The notes under the pieces are model-generated. The model was given only the letters and a program-made list of their open reading frames with translations, had not been told where the DNA came from and ran no database searches. Shown here one piece after another: positions 33,592-42,399 of a stretch of DNA of 42,440 nt. Source of the DNA: a virus; the IMG/VR virus record IMGVR_UViG_3300032307_000162, positions 1 through 42,440 of that record, one strand, 5' to 3'. Position 1 is the first letter of the stretch. The number at the start of each line of letters is the position of its first letter. A program made the translations under genes and the position numbers.

Positions 33592-33611
33592 ATGATTCTC
33601 CATGTTTATTG

Positions 33612-33640
33612 ATTATACTTAGGTTTGTTGACTATGTCAA
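33612..33640 (-). promoter_or_regulatory. Consensus sigma-70 promoter for the clamp-antiporter-dpdA operon
   Basis: TTGACA (33640-33635), 17-base spacer, TATAAT (33617-33612): identical to the consensus. It lies about 20 bases before the clamp start, and the -35 box overlaps the stop of the dehydrogenase gene. Confidence 0.88.
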
Positions 33641-34410
33641 GTGTTTTTTCTAATTTGGCGATTATAGTTTACCGCTTCTTCTAAAATACTGATTGATTGT
33701 CCCACTGTGTTTGACCACTGGATGAATGCCGCAGTGTCTTTGGGAAAGCAATGCCCTCCCCATCCGCGCTCCCCATCCGGGCCAGGAACCAGTGTATGGT
33801 CAGATCCAATTCGATTGTCGTATGCCAGTATCTGTCTTACAACATCAAATTCCATATCATTATTTAGGCAGATATCAAAAATCTGATTGAAATAACTTGT
33901 TTTCAATGCTAAAAAACTATTACTGGCGTATTTTATTAGACATGCTTCTTTGGCACTGCAATTAAAAATTAGATTACAATTTGGTAATGTTGTTTGAAAT
34001 AGTTCCTGCCAAAAACATTCTGGATCTTCTCCGCCTAACACCATATACTTTTGATTTATAAAATCTCGTTCTGCACTGTTGGCTCTAAGAAATTCTGGAC
34101 TGTATACAATACTATGCTCGGTATATATTTCTTCCAATCCTTCTGCAATGCCAGGAGTCACTGTACTCTTAATTAATACTGGCATAAAAATTGGAACTTG
34201 ATCAAGTATACCAGCAATAATGCTCGCATCGCAAACGTTATCTTCTGTGGTAGGAGTAGGCACACAAATAATTAAACCATCTGCATCGTGATGTTGTTTA
34301 ATTTCATCAGTTGTGTACTTGGGATCTACTATCACAATTTCGTGTTTACTTCTAAGAGAATTAGCAACTGCTTTACCAACGAATCCGTATCCTGCAATTA
34401 TTATTTTCAT
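33637..34410 (-). CDS. Short UDP-glucose/GDP-mannose dehydrogenase-like protein, 257 aa
   Basis: N-terminal NAD-binding motif IIIAGYGFVGKAVANSL, PTPTTEDN, KSTVTPGIAEGL and YSPEFLRANSAERDF, and the catalytic cysteine C221 in GGHCFPKDT. These are the hallmarks of nucleotide-sugar dehydrogenases (UDP-glucose to UDP-glucuronate). The protein ends about 35 residues after the catalytic Cys and lacks the C-terminal domain of the usual 390-residue enzymes, which helps bind the substrate. Reduced or altered activity is possible. The start is the ATG at 34410; an upstream TTG is less likely. It follows the polymerase gene. Confidence 0.8.
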   Translation of the reverse strand: MKIIIAGYGFVGKAVANSLRSKHEIVIVDPKYTTDEIKQHHDADGLIICVPTPTTEDNVCDASIIAGILDQVPIFMPVLIKSTVTPGIAEGLEEIYTEHSIVYSPEFLRANSAERDFINQKYMVLGGEDPECFWQELFQTTLPNCNLIFNCSAKEACLIKYASNSFLALKTSYFNQIFDICLNNDMEFDVVRQILAYDNRIGSDHTLVPGPDGERGWGGHCFPKDTAAFIQWSNTVGQSISILEEAVNYNRQIRKNT

Positions 34411-34411
34411 A

Positions 34412-37078
34412 TTAAAACTCAAATAGTGAATTAAAAGTATTTTTTTCTTCGGTACTGGTGATATCCCAATTTAGAACACCAATCAAGTTGTCTAATTTAT
34501 TGTCGATGATTGTTTGTTCCATTTCACTGTGATCAAATGGTAAATCTTTAAACCACTGTGGAAGACGTAATTCGTCAACTGGATATGCAACACTGGTAAA
34601 GCCCATAGGGTTTTGTTTTAGTTTACAAACAATAACTTTCGCACCGTCGGTAATATTCATGCTGTACTTGTCACCCATCATACGCTTTAGTGTATTCCAG
34701 TTGATACTAGCACGGACATGTCCAGGCATATTGGCTTTACCAGCTTTCTTTTCTTTAGCTTCGTATTCGGTAATCTTGTTAGCACGTTTAGGACTACCTT
34801 TTTCCCAACCGGGTCTGGCTTTGAACAATGCTCTAAACTCGCTGATTTTATCCAACACAGTTTGTTCTTCTGTGCCAGTCAATACCTGTTCTAATATCTC
34901 GCTTAAGAAGTTTTGGATAAATTCTGGTGTATCGCTACGTTTCAAATCTAAACCCATGGCCTTGATCTTGCCAGGTTTTCCTTCTACGTCTGTGCGCTTG
35001 CCTTCTTTGTCGTAGTACAGCACAGCATATCGCTTCTTGGTAATAAACAAGCTCTTACTTCCAACAATCTCACGACCTGCTTTGATAACTTCTCCACGAC
35101 TCTTGGGACAGTGAAAGTAGTCCAGCATGAACTGCGGAAAGGTAGTGTTAACTTCTTCTCCAATTTGGTCGTACAATTGAATCACACTTTCTTTAGTCCA
35201 GGGTAGTTTGCCTGCTTCGATTTCTTTTTGCAAAGTTTTATAAGCTGAGAAATAACAACTGTCAGTATCTCCGTAGATGATTGCCTTTCCGCGATAGTCA
35301 TATTCTCCAGTGACAATTTCATTAACTTTCCCAGCCATATGTCGAACAATCTGTCTGCCGGTCAGTGTAGTACTTTGTCCAATACGCTTGTCAAAGAATC
35401 TACAACCACTGTTTAAGATAGCGCCATACAAACTGTTCAAGTTAATCTTTTTAACCAGCTGACGTTTGTCCCAATATTCTTCTTCAACTTTATTACCTGC
35501 TTGAATACATTCTTTTAGTTTGGCTTGCATTTCTTTACGTTCGGCATACCAACGTTTTAGCAAACCAGGAATGATACCTTCTTTTTCGTAAGTGAAGATA
35601 GTACCGTTAGCACTCAGCATCCACGGTTGATTACTTTCGTAAATTAACCGATATACTTCAGCCGCACTCAGTACATCGCTTTCTCCATTTTCCCAGTCGA
35701 TGGTAATGTCAGTTCCAATTTCCTGTGCCATAACTGCGGTGTATTCTAAACTACCAAATATACCTTCCCAAGCAGCCGCGAACGATTTGCCTTTTGCCAT
35801 TTGTTCTTCGATATATGCATCGGTCATGGTTTGACGAAGTTGACCGATAATAGTTTCTGGACCCATGTTAAGTGCTCTAATAGCACTGGGATAAAGACTG
35901 TTAATATCTAACGAACCAATCCAGTCATGGATGCCTTCTTTAGGATACGCTACATACGCACCAGCGGCTTGACTGTCTTCACGTTCATCCATCTTAGTTC
36001 TATTAGGAACTTGGAAACCTCTGCGATGTGCTTCGTTAATAATAGCCTGTTCTGTTACTGCTACAGCACCCATTGTAGTTTGTAGCAAAACAGTACATTC
36101 GTGTGCCAGAGTATTAGCCAAGTCAATAAACTTCAATTTCTTATCTAAACGGTCCAAAAGCGAAGTATCTTGCCTGTTGTACTCGATAAATGTTTTAAAA
36201 TCGTTGTTGTAGAGCTGATCCAGGGTGCCTTCGTACTGTGTTTTACGTTCACCTAGCTCATATTCTGCAATGGCATCTAAACGATAAGAATGTCGTTCTT
36301 CGTAAGTATACTTGCGATATAGCTCTAAACTGTCTAAGTGTACACGACCTACAAAGTCATACGTGACACTTTGTCTGCCAAACTTTTCGTATTCGCGTTT
36401 TTTAGGATATTGATTAAACAGACAGAATCTGCGTGTATCATCTTTACTAAGAACCTTAGTAACACGATTAACAGTGTAAGGAATATCATAACCTTCACTG
36501 TTCCAACCAGTTAAGATATCTGCTTCTTGTATAATGTCTAAGAATGCATCCAACATTTCTGCTTCAGTCTTAAACAGCATAGTGTTTGGAAAGTCTTTGA
36601 TTTCTTCTTGTGCTTGCTCCCAAGTAAGTGTTTTGGGAGGAACTGCAAAACATACCAATGTATCCAGCCATTGTAAATGAACTGCAATGGCAGTAATCGG
36701 CATAAAAGCATCTTCTGGAGTACTATAGCCACGTTCTGGATCAAAGTCTACTTCAATGTCGAAGAACGCTACGTTTAGTTTTGGAGCATCTTGATTTAGA
36801 TAGTGCTCGCTCAGGGTAACAAATATAGGATTAATGTCAGACTCAAACAGTTGTTTGTTTGAATTGATTGCTTGCTCTTTGCGTAGTTCTTTTGTGTTTT
36901 TACATACAATGCGTGATACTGGATCACCGTAAATACTTTGGAACTTGCCCTTAGGGTCTTTAACGTAAAACGTATGTTTTACTGGGATATCGCGAAATTC
37001 TCTTTCGCCTTTTTTGTTGCGTTCGACCACTTTAATAACGTCATTCTCGCGGTCAAACCATGCGTCTACATAGCTCAT
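34412..37078 (-). CDS. DNA polymerase, family B, T4 gp43-like, 888 aa
   Basis: Replicative polymerase with proofreading. The 3'-5' exonuclease site FFDIEVDF has D107 and E109 (T4 D112/E114). Motif A is DINSLYPSAIR with D391, motif B lies at about 544-552 (KINLNSLYG), and motif C YGDTDS is at 602-607. The length of 888 is near T4 gp43 (898) and no truncation or intein is visible. The C-terminus ends in a short hydrophobic-aromatic tail like the clamp-binding tail of gp43. It is 80 bases downstream of the DsbA-like gene. Confidence 0.96.
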   Translation of the reverse strand: MSYVDAWFDRENDVIKVVERNKKGEREFRDIPVKHTFYVKDPKGKFQSIYGDPVSRIVCKNTKELRKEQAINSNKQLFESDINPIFVTLSEHYLNQDAPKLNVAFFDIEVDFDPERGYSTPEDAFMPITAIAVHLQWLDTLVCFAVPPKTLTWEQAQEEIKDFPNTMLFKTEAEMLDAFLDIIQEADILTGWNSEGYDIPYTVNRVTKVLSKDDTRRFCLFNQYPKKREYEKFGRQSVTYDFVGRVHLDSLELYRKYTYEERHSYRLDAIAEYELGERKTQYEGTLDQLYNNDFKTFIEYNRQDTSLLDRLDKKLKFIDLANTLAHECTVLLQTTMGAVAVTEQAIINEAHRRGFQVPNRTKMDEREDSQAAGAYVAYPKEGIHDWIGSLDINSLYPSAIRALNMGPETIIGQLRQTMTDAYIEEQMAKGKSFAAAWEGIFGSLEYTAVMAQEIGTDITIDWENGESDVLSAAEVYRLIYESNQPWMLSANGTIFTYEKEGIIPGLLKRWYAERKEMQAKLKECIQAGNKVEEEYWDKRQLVKKINLNSLYGAILNSGCRFFDKRIGQSTTLTGRQIVRHMAGKVNEIVTGEYDYRGKAIIYGDTDSCYFSAYKTLQKEIEAGKLPWTKESVIQLYDQIGEEVNTTFPQFMLDYFHCPKSRGEVIKAGREIVGSKSLFITKKRYAVLYYDKEGKRTDVEGKPGKIKAMGLDLKRSDTPEFIQNFLSEILEQVLTGTEEQTVLDKISEFRALFKARPGWEKGSPKRANKITEYEAKEKKAGKANMPGHVRASINWNTLKRMMGDKYSMNITDGAKVIVCKLKQNPMGFTSVAYPVDELRLPQWFKDLPFDHSEMEQTIIDNKLDNLIGVLNWDITSTEEKNTFNSLFEF

Positions 37079-37158
37079 TTATTCTCCATATGTCATTTAA
37101 GGCTGACAAATACCTAAAGTGCGGATTATGGCCCGCCTACCTTTCATAGTAATACTTA

Positions 37159-37416
37159 TTAGATACGTTTTGTAATATCTAAAATTGCTTCAATTTCTTC
37201 CCAATCTTCGTTGTAAGCAGACCAGTCACCTTTGTGTGCAATCTTAATTGCTTTGTTAATAACACTGGGTTTAACTTGTAGTTCTTCTGCCACTGCTTTG
37301 ACTGTGTCTTTTAGTCCTTCTTGCAAGTCTTCAATTTCTCGCAATACTGTTGAGCCTTCGCTAATCAGTCTTTCTAATTTTGCCTTTTCTTCCGCACCAT
37401 ATGAACGTCCAGCCAT
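37159..37416 (-). CDS. DsbA-like double-stranded DNA-binding protein, 85 aa
   Basis: A small helical charged protein. The central part DTVKAVAEELQVKPSVINKA followed by IKIAHKGDW resembles T4 DsbA, a late-transcription accessory DNA-binding protein of about 89 residues, and the order beside the polymerase is similar in other T4-like phages. AGGAG lies before the ATG. A promoter with TATAAT is just upstream. Confidence 0.7.
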   Translation of the reverse strand: MAGRSYGAEEKAKLERLISEGSTVLREIEDLQEGLKDTVKAVAEELQVKPSVINKAIKIAHKGDWSAYNEDWEEIEAILDITKRI

Positions 37417-37440
37417 TTACTTCTCCTAAGTTATATGCCT

Positions 37441-37469
37441 ATTATATACTAATTATCTACTTAATGCAA
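37441..37469 (-). promoter_or_regulatory. Sigma-70-type promoter for the DsbA-like and polymerase genes (TTGCAT-17-TATAAT)
   Basis: TTGCAT (37469-37464), 17-base spacer, TATAAT (37446-37441), 25 bases before the ATG at 37416. It starts right after the terminator at 37480-37505, so it restarts transcription for the replication genes. Confidence 0.72.
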
Positions 37470-37479
37470 GCTCAGAGGT

Positions 37480-37505
37480 AAAAAATGGCAGAATAAATCT
37501 GCCAT
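37480..37505 (-). terminator. Rho-independent terminator after the 869-residue gene
   Basis: On the minus strand an 8-bp stem ATGGCAGA / TCTGCCAT with a five-base loop is followed by five T (37484-37480). It lies 17 bases after the stop at 37523 and just before the next promoter. Confidence 0.88.
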
Positions 37506-37522
37506 CTTTTGAGCGGTAAACT

Positions 37523-40132
37523 TTATCGTTTAGCCGTATCTGCTTCTTTCTTTGCAAATTCAGCGGCCGTAGGAGGTCTATACGTAGCAGGGTTACTGCC
37601 TTGTCCTGCTCTGTCTGTGCTCTGAACATTGGTAGCTGTGCCTGTTGTTGCTCCACCTGGAACTTTAGCACCAACGCTGGCTGCTGACTGATTAGCGGCC
37701 GCAGTTTCTGCATCAGTTGGCCAGCCGCCGTTTAACCTATCAATTAATTTTTGCAATTCAGATAGATTGGCTTTAACTTCCGGATCTTCTCCAGGGGTCA
37801 CTGGATTAACAGGGTTAACTGGATTAACCGGATTAACTGGGTTAACTGGATTAACTGGATTAACTGGATTAACTTCTGGATTGCCGCCTTCGCCTTCAAA
37901 GTCTCCCAATTGGCTGATAGTGTAACCTAATAATGCCAATGCAGCCAATGCCAATAAAAATCTTGGATTTGTCATATACTTGACAATCTTGCTATTAGCT
38001 CTGGCTTTTTGTAGCATCTTACCTACACGGTAACCAAATTTTTCTGCTATGCCTTTCTCAACAGCAGGTGCAGCCTTGAACCATGATTGATATTCTAAAT
38101 CTGCCGCAATCTTGGCTGCATCGTCTGAACCGCCTCTGACCGCGGCACCCGCCACATCATCTGCTCCTCTGACCGCCGCGCCTGCTACATCATCTGCTCC
38201 TTTAACTGCTGCCTTGACAACATCGTCAGTTACACCTTGACCAGCCGCTTGTACTTTTTCTGCAATCTTTTTAGCGGCAAGAATAGCTTGTTTTTCAGCC
38301 GCTGGTGTTGTTCTGGTGGCAGTAGTTCCTGCCAGTCTAGCAACATCGTCAGCTCCAGATGCTACAAGTTTTTGTAAAACCCATGCCGCTGGTCGGAAGA
38401 ATAAATTTTCGTCAAGTTTTTCATTCTCAATAGAATTTAAACGGTTTCTTAAATTGCTCAATGATTCTGCCAATGACTCTGCCTTGGTAGTGTTAAGCAA
38501 CTCTCCTAATGCTTCAACTGGACTAATACCTTTAGGTTTAGCTAAATCTTTTAGTCCTTGTATCCAACCGCCTGCACCAGGATCAAACTTGATACCGGCA
38601 CTGGTTAGTCCTGCTTGTATAGTACTAATTACGGCTGCGGTATCTGGAGATGCAGATGCAGTCGCTGGCGCAGATGCAGTTGCTGGCGCAGATGCAGTTG
38701 CTGGCGCAGATGCAGTTGCTGGCGCAGATGCAGTCGCTGGCGCAGATGCAGTCGCTGGCGCAGATGCAGTTGCACTTGCTCGATCAGCTCTAGCCAAATC
38801 TCCTGTTGTAGGTTTTGTTGCAGATGCAGGCGCTGTCGCAGGAGCCGTTGCTGTCGCAGGAGCCGTTGCAGTACCTCTAGTTGCATTTGCTTTAGGCAAT
38901 TCTAGTTTTGCAGCCGCAGCCGCTTTTCTAGTTTTATCCCCTAAAACACCATCAATACCATCTTTATTTGGACCAGTAGCTCCTAGGTTATAACCTAGTC
39001 TCTTAAGTTGTCGTTGTAATTGTTCAATAGCTGGATCGTATCTAGGATTAGCAGCCTGTCTCTGTTGTGTTCGTGTATCCAGTGTCCTTTGATTTCCTGG
39101 CTCACGAACACCCATGTCTAATGCAGTGCCGCCTGCTCCAAGAGCTAACCCTGCTTTAAGTCCAGTGACTGGTGCAGTAGCAACTAGCGCCGCACCCTGA
39201 CCACCGTAGTATAACCAAGGACTATTTGTTTTATCGTTTTCTGTTCTGTCTAGCGTTGCTTTTAATTCATCAGCATATTTGGTGCCTTTGAATTTTGAAT
39301 TTAACCAAGCTTCTGCATTGTCAGCATATCCAAATGTCAACGCATTGGCCGCGCCTCGCATAAAAGTATCAGCACCTTTGGCAAAGTCAGCTAAACTTTC
39401 TTTCTGTACAGGCTTCTTAGCTTTGATGGCATCTACTAGTTCTTTAATACGTGCAATGATTTGATCACGTTGTTGGTTATATGCTCTAAATTGTGCAATG
39501 ATATCAGTTACATCTGGATCAATTCTAGCAAACGGAGTTAAGTCTGTGATAAGTTTTTTAAGTTCAGTATGCTCTTGCGGAGTAATAGCTTCTAACAGTG
39601 TATGACTGTATCCAAAATCTTTAATTAAACTTTCAGCAATACCGCTTTTAAACATCACACTTTCTTTTGCCACGGCGGCTGACGCAGTTTCAACAGCTTT
39701 CTTCATCAGTGCTTCTGCTTTATCTACCATTGCATCACGACTTTGTGCAGATAAATTATCACCCATTGCTGTTTTTTCATCTTCGCCACGAGCACCTAGC
39801 CAGCTGGAAGTTTTAGCACCTAATGGAAGTAATCCCCACTGTTTTAATCGTTGCACAGTTGCTTGATCAGCTCCTGCAAAGTTAGCCAGTGTACCGTCTA
39901 ATTTTACCAGTTCTCTACTTACTGGGTCAAACAATCCAGGTAATCCATTTTCTTTGGCCAATTTAGCCAGTGCTTGTCCTCGGGCAACTTCGTCGGTTGG
40001 ATATTGTTTAGCAATTGCTTCAACGTCGCTGTAACGAACGCGAACCTTTTCGTTGAGTAATTCTTCTGCTTCTTGGACAAATGTTTGCTGTTCTATAGCA
40101 TCCATCTTAGCAATAAGTGATCTTAAATCCAT
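37523..40132 (-). CDS. Large repeat-containing protein with peptidoglycan-binding-like domain and membrane segment, 869 aa
   Basis: The N-terminal 350 residues are helical and charged. Residues about 363-400 (IEQLQRQLKRLGYNLGATGP, then DGVLGDKTRKAA) fit the PG_binding_1 domain. An Ala/Pro/Thr linker with ASAPAT repeats follows at about 454-493. A hydrophobic stretch at about 720-736 (FLLALAALALLGYTISQL) could span a membrane. VNP repeats follow at about 753-778, then a low-complexity tail. AAGGA precedes the ATG. Wall binding plus a membrane segment suggests a virion protein that helps entry or a lysis-related protein, but the role is unproven. Confidence 0.72.
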   Translation of the reverse strand: MDLRSLIAKMDAIEQQTFVQEAEELLNEKVRVRYSDVEAIAKQYPTDEVARGQALAKLAKENGLPGLFDPVSRELVKLDGTLANFAGADQATVQRLKQWGLLPLGAKTSSWLGARGEDEKTAMGDNLSAQSRDAMVDKAEALMKKAVETASAAVAKESVMFKSGIAESLIKDFGYSHTLLEAITPQEHTELKKLITDLTPFARIDPDVTDIIAQFRAYNQQRDQIIARIKELVDAIKAKKPVQKESLADFAKGADTFMRGAANALTFGYADNAEAWLNSKFKGTKYADELKATLDRTENDKTNSPWLYYGGQGAALVATAPVTGLKAGLALGAGGTALDMGVREPGNQRTLDTRTQQRQAANPRYDPAIEQLQRQLKRLGYNLGATGPNKDGIDGVLGDKTRKAAAAAKLELPKANATRGTATAPATATAPATAPASATKPTTGDLARADRASATASAPATASAPATASAPATASAPATASAPATASAPATASASPDTAAVISTIQAGLTSAGIKFDPGAGGWIQGLKDLAKPKGISPVEALGELLNTTKAESLAESLSNLRNRLNSIENEKLDENLFFRPAAWVLQKLVASGADDVARLAGTTATRTTPAAEKQAILAAKKIAEKVQAAGQGVTDDVVKAAVKGADDVAGAAVRGADDVAGAAVRGGSDDAAKIAADLEYQSWFKAAPAVEKGIAEKFGYRVGKMLQKARANSKIVKYMTNPRFLLALAALALLGYTISQLGDFEGEGGNPEVNPVNPVNPVNPVNPVNPVNPVNPVTPGEDPEVKANLSELQKLIDRLNGGWPTDAETAAANQSAASVGAKVPGGATTGTATNVQSTDRAGQGSNPATYRPPTAAEFAKKEADTAKR
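37800..37872 (-). repeat. Nine-base tandem repeats encoding VNP units
   Basis: About eight copies of a nine-base unit (GTTAACCCA-like on the minus strand) encode a VNP string in the 869-residue protein. Copies differ by one or two bases. They probably form an extended linker; boundaries are approximate. Confidence 0.75.
38652..38777 (-). repeat. Eighteen-base tandem repeats encoding ASAPAT units
   Basis: Six complete copies of an 18-base unit (plus-strand form GCAGATGCAG(T/C)(T/C)GCTGGC, differing only at one C/T position) run from 38652 to 38759, with a partial seventh copy. They encode ASAPAT hexapeptides within the 869-residue gene. Near-identity suggests recent copy-number change. Confidence 0.85.
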
Positions 40133-40147
40133 ATCTTTTTCCTTGTC

Positions 40148-40972
40148 TTATCTTGGTGGTAGTGGAACTTTTGAAAACTGTTTTCCTGTTTTGGGATCGT
40201 AAGCCTGCACTTCACCGTGACCTTGATTTAGTCTAAATGCTAAATCACTAATACGTCTTTCTAATTCGGCATTGTTAGGATACTGTGTTCTCATTTGTAT
40301 CAGAGCTGCCATCTGTGGACTAGTTTTAGCTAAGCCCTCTGCACTTTTTCCGACTAGTGCGTCCTTGACATTGCTTCCAATTTGTTTCACAGTGTCTAAT
40401 ACACCTTCGCTGACTTCTGCACCAGTTTCGTAAACTCCTACTTTCTTAGTAGGATCTTTCATTTGTATTTTACGTGCAACTGCTTCAGCATGACTACGTG
40501 TGGCAAATACTTTCCATACTTTACCATTAATGCTGACAGCATAGTTGTTTGTTTCGTGACCTAATTCATGCTCCATTTCGCGGCGCTTAAAGTCACGTTT
40601 GTCACTACCGTCCATACCACTTATGCTTGAATCATAATCGCGTTGATATGCATCTCTAGAACCGTAACGATTTTCCATCACACGTTCTGCGATTTGTTGT
40701 GCATACATTCTTAAATGTTCAGTTTTTTGGATGGCTGCTTCTGTTACTTGATCTTGTGCTTCTTGAAAATACTTTCTAATAGCAGAATCTTTTACAACTT
40801 TGGTTTTGTTTTCGTTATAGTGTTGCATAGCCATTTGTACTGGCAGTGCAACTTTATGTGGATTTGCACCTTCGTTAACGATGTTTACAAATTTTTTCAT
40901 ATCGTTAGAATCTGCCACTGCTGGTTTGGCAGCGGCCTGATCTAATTTTTCTAAGATGCGTTTCATGTCCAT
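40148..40972 (-). CDS. Unknown protein, possible virion component, 274 aa
   Basis: Helical, highly charged. The N-terminus (MDMKRILEKLDQAAAKPAVA) resembles the openings of the flanking large genes in style. Residues about 140-190 form an alpha/beta-like part (NNYAVSINGKVWKVFATRSH, then AEAVARKIQMKDPTKKVGVY). The C-terminal segment is helical. No enzyme motif or membrane span is seen. It lies 15 bases before the 869-residue gene and five bases after the 473-residue one; the three probably share an operon and a virion-related role. Confidence 0.6.
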   Translation of the reverse strand: MDMKRILEKLDQAAAKPAVADSNDMKKFVNIVNEGANPHKVALPVQMAMQHYNENKTKVVKDSAIRKYFQEAQDQVTEAAIQKTEHLRMYAQQIAERVMENRYGSRDAYQRDYDSSISGMDGSDKRDFKRREMEHELGHETNNYAVSINGKVWKVFATRSHAEAVARKIQMKDPTKKVGVYETGAEVSEGVLDTVKQIGSNVKDALVGKSAEGLAKTSPQMAALIQMRTQYPNNAELERRISDLAFRLNQGHGEVQAYDPKTGKQFSKVPLPPR

Positions 40973-40977
40973 TGCAA

Positions 40978-42399
40978 TTATCCGTTTAAACGTTGCATCA
41001 ACGTTTTCATGCGATCAAATTCAGTAGATTCAAATACCATATCTGATTCAGTTTGTTCCATAGCCTGTGGCATTGTGTTAGGAGCACCTATAGCACCTCC
41101 TGTACCAGTGTCACTTGCATCCTTTTCAGCAAACTGTTGTAAGAATTGAAATAACTTAGCTGGATCGTTTTGTGCAGCCGCAAATCCTTCTGGATCTTTT
41201 TCAGATGCATACTTAACCAATGCACCTAATTCATTCTGCGTATCAGATTCTCCAATAGCCATATCGTCTGCTTCTGGTGCTGGCAGTGATGTAGTCATGC
41301 TGTCCAATGATTCTTTCATTGCTTTGGCTTTGTTCTTCCACATAGCAGCCGCGGCAATCTTCTCACCCTTCTCGCCACCACCAGCAGCCTTAGCTACTTT
41401 GTCAAAGCTCTTGCCTGGCTTGCCAATGTCCTTGCCTGCTTTGGCATCTTTAACAGTGTCTGATTTTTCTTTCTTAGACATACCAGCTGATGGCTTTGAA
41501 GCTTCATCTACTTTTTTACCGGCACGTAAGGCAGCTAAATCTGATTTTTCAATTTTCTTATCACCGTCAACATCGATTTTGTCTTGATCACCTTTAAGTG
41601 TTTCTTTAACTTTCTTGTCCTTACCGCCTTTTTCATCTTTACCAAGACGTCCGGCAATAACATCACCACGTGTTACCTTGTCGTATGGTTTAGCATTGTT
41701 AGCTAAGTTACCATCGCCTTTACCTTCTGCGTAAACGCCCTGACCATAAGTTTCATCAACAGCTTTATCTCTGTTGTCAAACTTTGCACCGTCTTTCATG
41801 CCCCATGTTTTAGCACTCTTAGGACTTTGTTTTTGTTTTGGAGCAAGTTCTTTCTTTTCAGCGGCACTTTGAGCTTTGGCATGACTCTTTTTGCCTTTGC
41901 CTGATTGTTCATCTGCATCGCCGCCATCGGAGTAGCTGGTATTTTTATGAACAACACCTGTGTCAGTTTTAGTTAGTGTGCCAGTAGGAGTCTTTTTAGA
42001 ATCGCCAGTTTTCTTTAACTCGCCTTGCTCTTCAGAAACTTCCTCGTCGTCTGGAATACCGTTCTTATTTTTGTCAATTCGTTTGCTGGCTGCATGGAAT
42101 GCAGTGGCTTGACGCTTGTATTTTTCAACTTTACCTTTGACATGATCCGGAACTGGAGTTGCTTCTCTGTAAACCATGCCAGTACCGCCGCATTCTGTAC
42201 AAGACTCTTCACCACCACTCATAATGCCTTCTTTGACTGATGATTTAGCATCTTCTTTAGATTTCTTTTCAGCTTGGAGTTTCTTAAGTTCTTTAACTTT
42301 TTCTTTAGCTTCCATCAGCTTATTCTTGATAGCAGCCTTTTGACCTTCAGAATACATTTCAGCAGTCTCTAAATGAGTACCGTACTCTGAAATTTTCAT
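40978..42399 (-). CDS. Lysine-rich protein with a Cys knuckle and EF-hand-like motifs, 473 aa
   Basis: Strongly basic/acidic low-complexity protein, about a fifth Lys. Residues about 66-75 contain CTECGGTGMV, a CxxCGGxG knuckle as in DnaJ zinc domains but with only one pair. DKNKNGIPDDEE and DKIDVDGDKKIEKSDLAALR resemble calcium-binding EF-hand/dockerin loops. The C-terminus is acidic and helical. No catalytic site is seen. It is the first gene of its operon in the window; upstream, only 41 bases are visible. A structural or scaffold role is possible. Confidence 0.6.
   Translation of the reverse strand: MKISEYGTHLETAEMYSEGQKAAIKNKLMEAKEKVKELKKLQAEKKSKEDAKSSVKEGIMSGGEESCTECGGTGMVYREATPVPDHVKGKVEKYKRQATAFHAASKRIDKNKNGIPDDEEVSEEQGELKKTGDSKKTPTGTLTKTDTGVVHKNTSYSDGGDADEQSGKGKKSHAKAQSAAEKKELAPKQKQSPKSAKTWGMKDGAKFDNRDKAVDETYGQGVYAEGKGDGNLANNAKPYDKVTRGDVIAGRLGKDEKGGKDKKVKETLKGDQDKIDVDGDKKIEKSDLAALRAGKKVDEASKPSAGMSKKEKSDTVKDAKAGKDIGKPGKSFDKVAKAAGGGEKGEKIAAAAMWKNKAKAMKESLDSMTTSLPAPEADDMAIGESDTQNELGALVKYASEKDPEGFAAAQNDPAKLFQFLQQFAEKDASDTGTGGAIGAPNTMPQAMEQTESDMVFESTEFDRMKTLMQRLNG

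Noticed and set aside
37110-37150. RNA operator hairpin upstream of the polymerase gene, as in T4 gene 43
   Set aside because: Only a 4-bp stem with a large loop is visible, and it is not adjacent to the start codon.
38652-38777. CRISPR-like array
   Set aside because: Units are contiguous without spacers and are in frame with a protein-coding gene.
38615-38993. Open frames in other phases over the ASAPAT repeat (Cys/Arg-rich or Ala-rich)
   Set aside because: They are shadows created by the 18-base repeat and lack conserved domains or ribosome binding sites.
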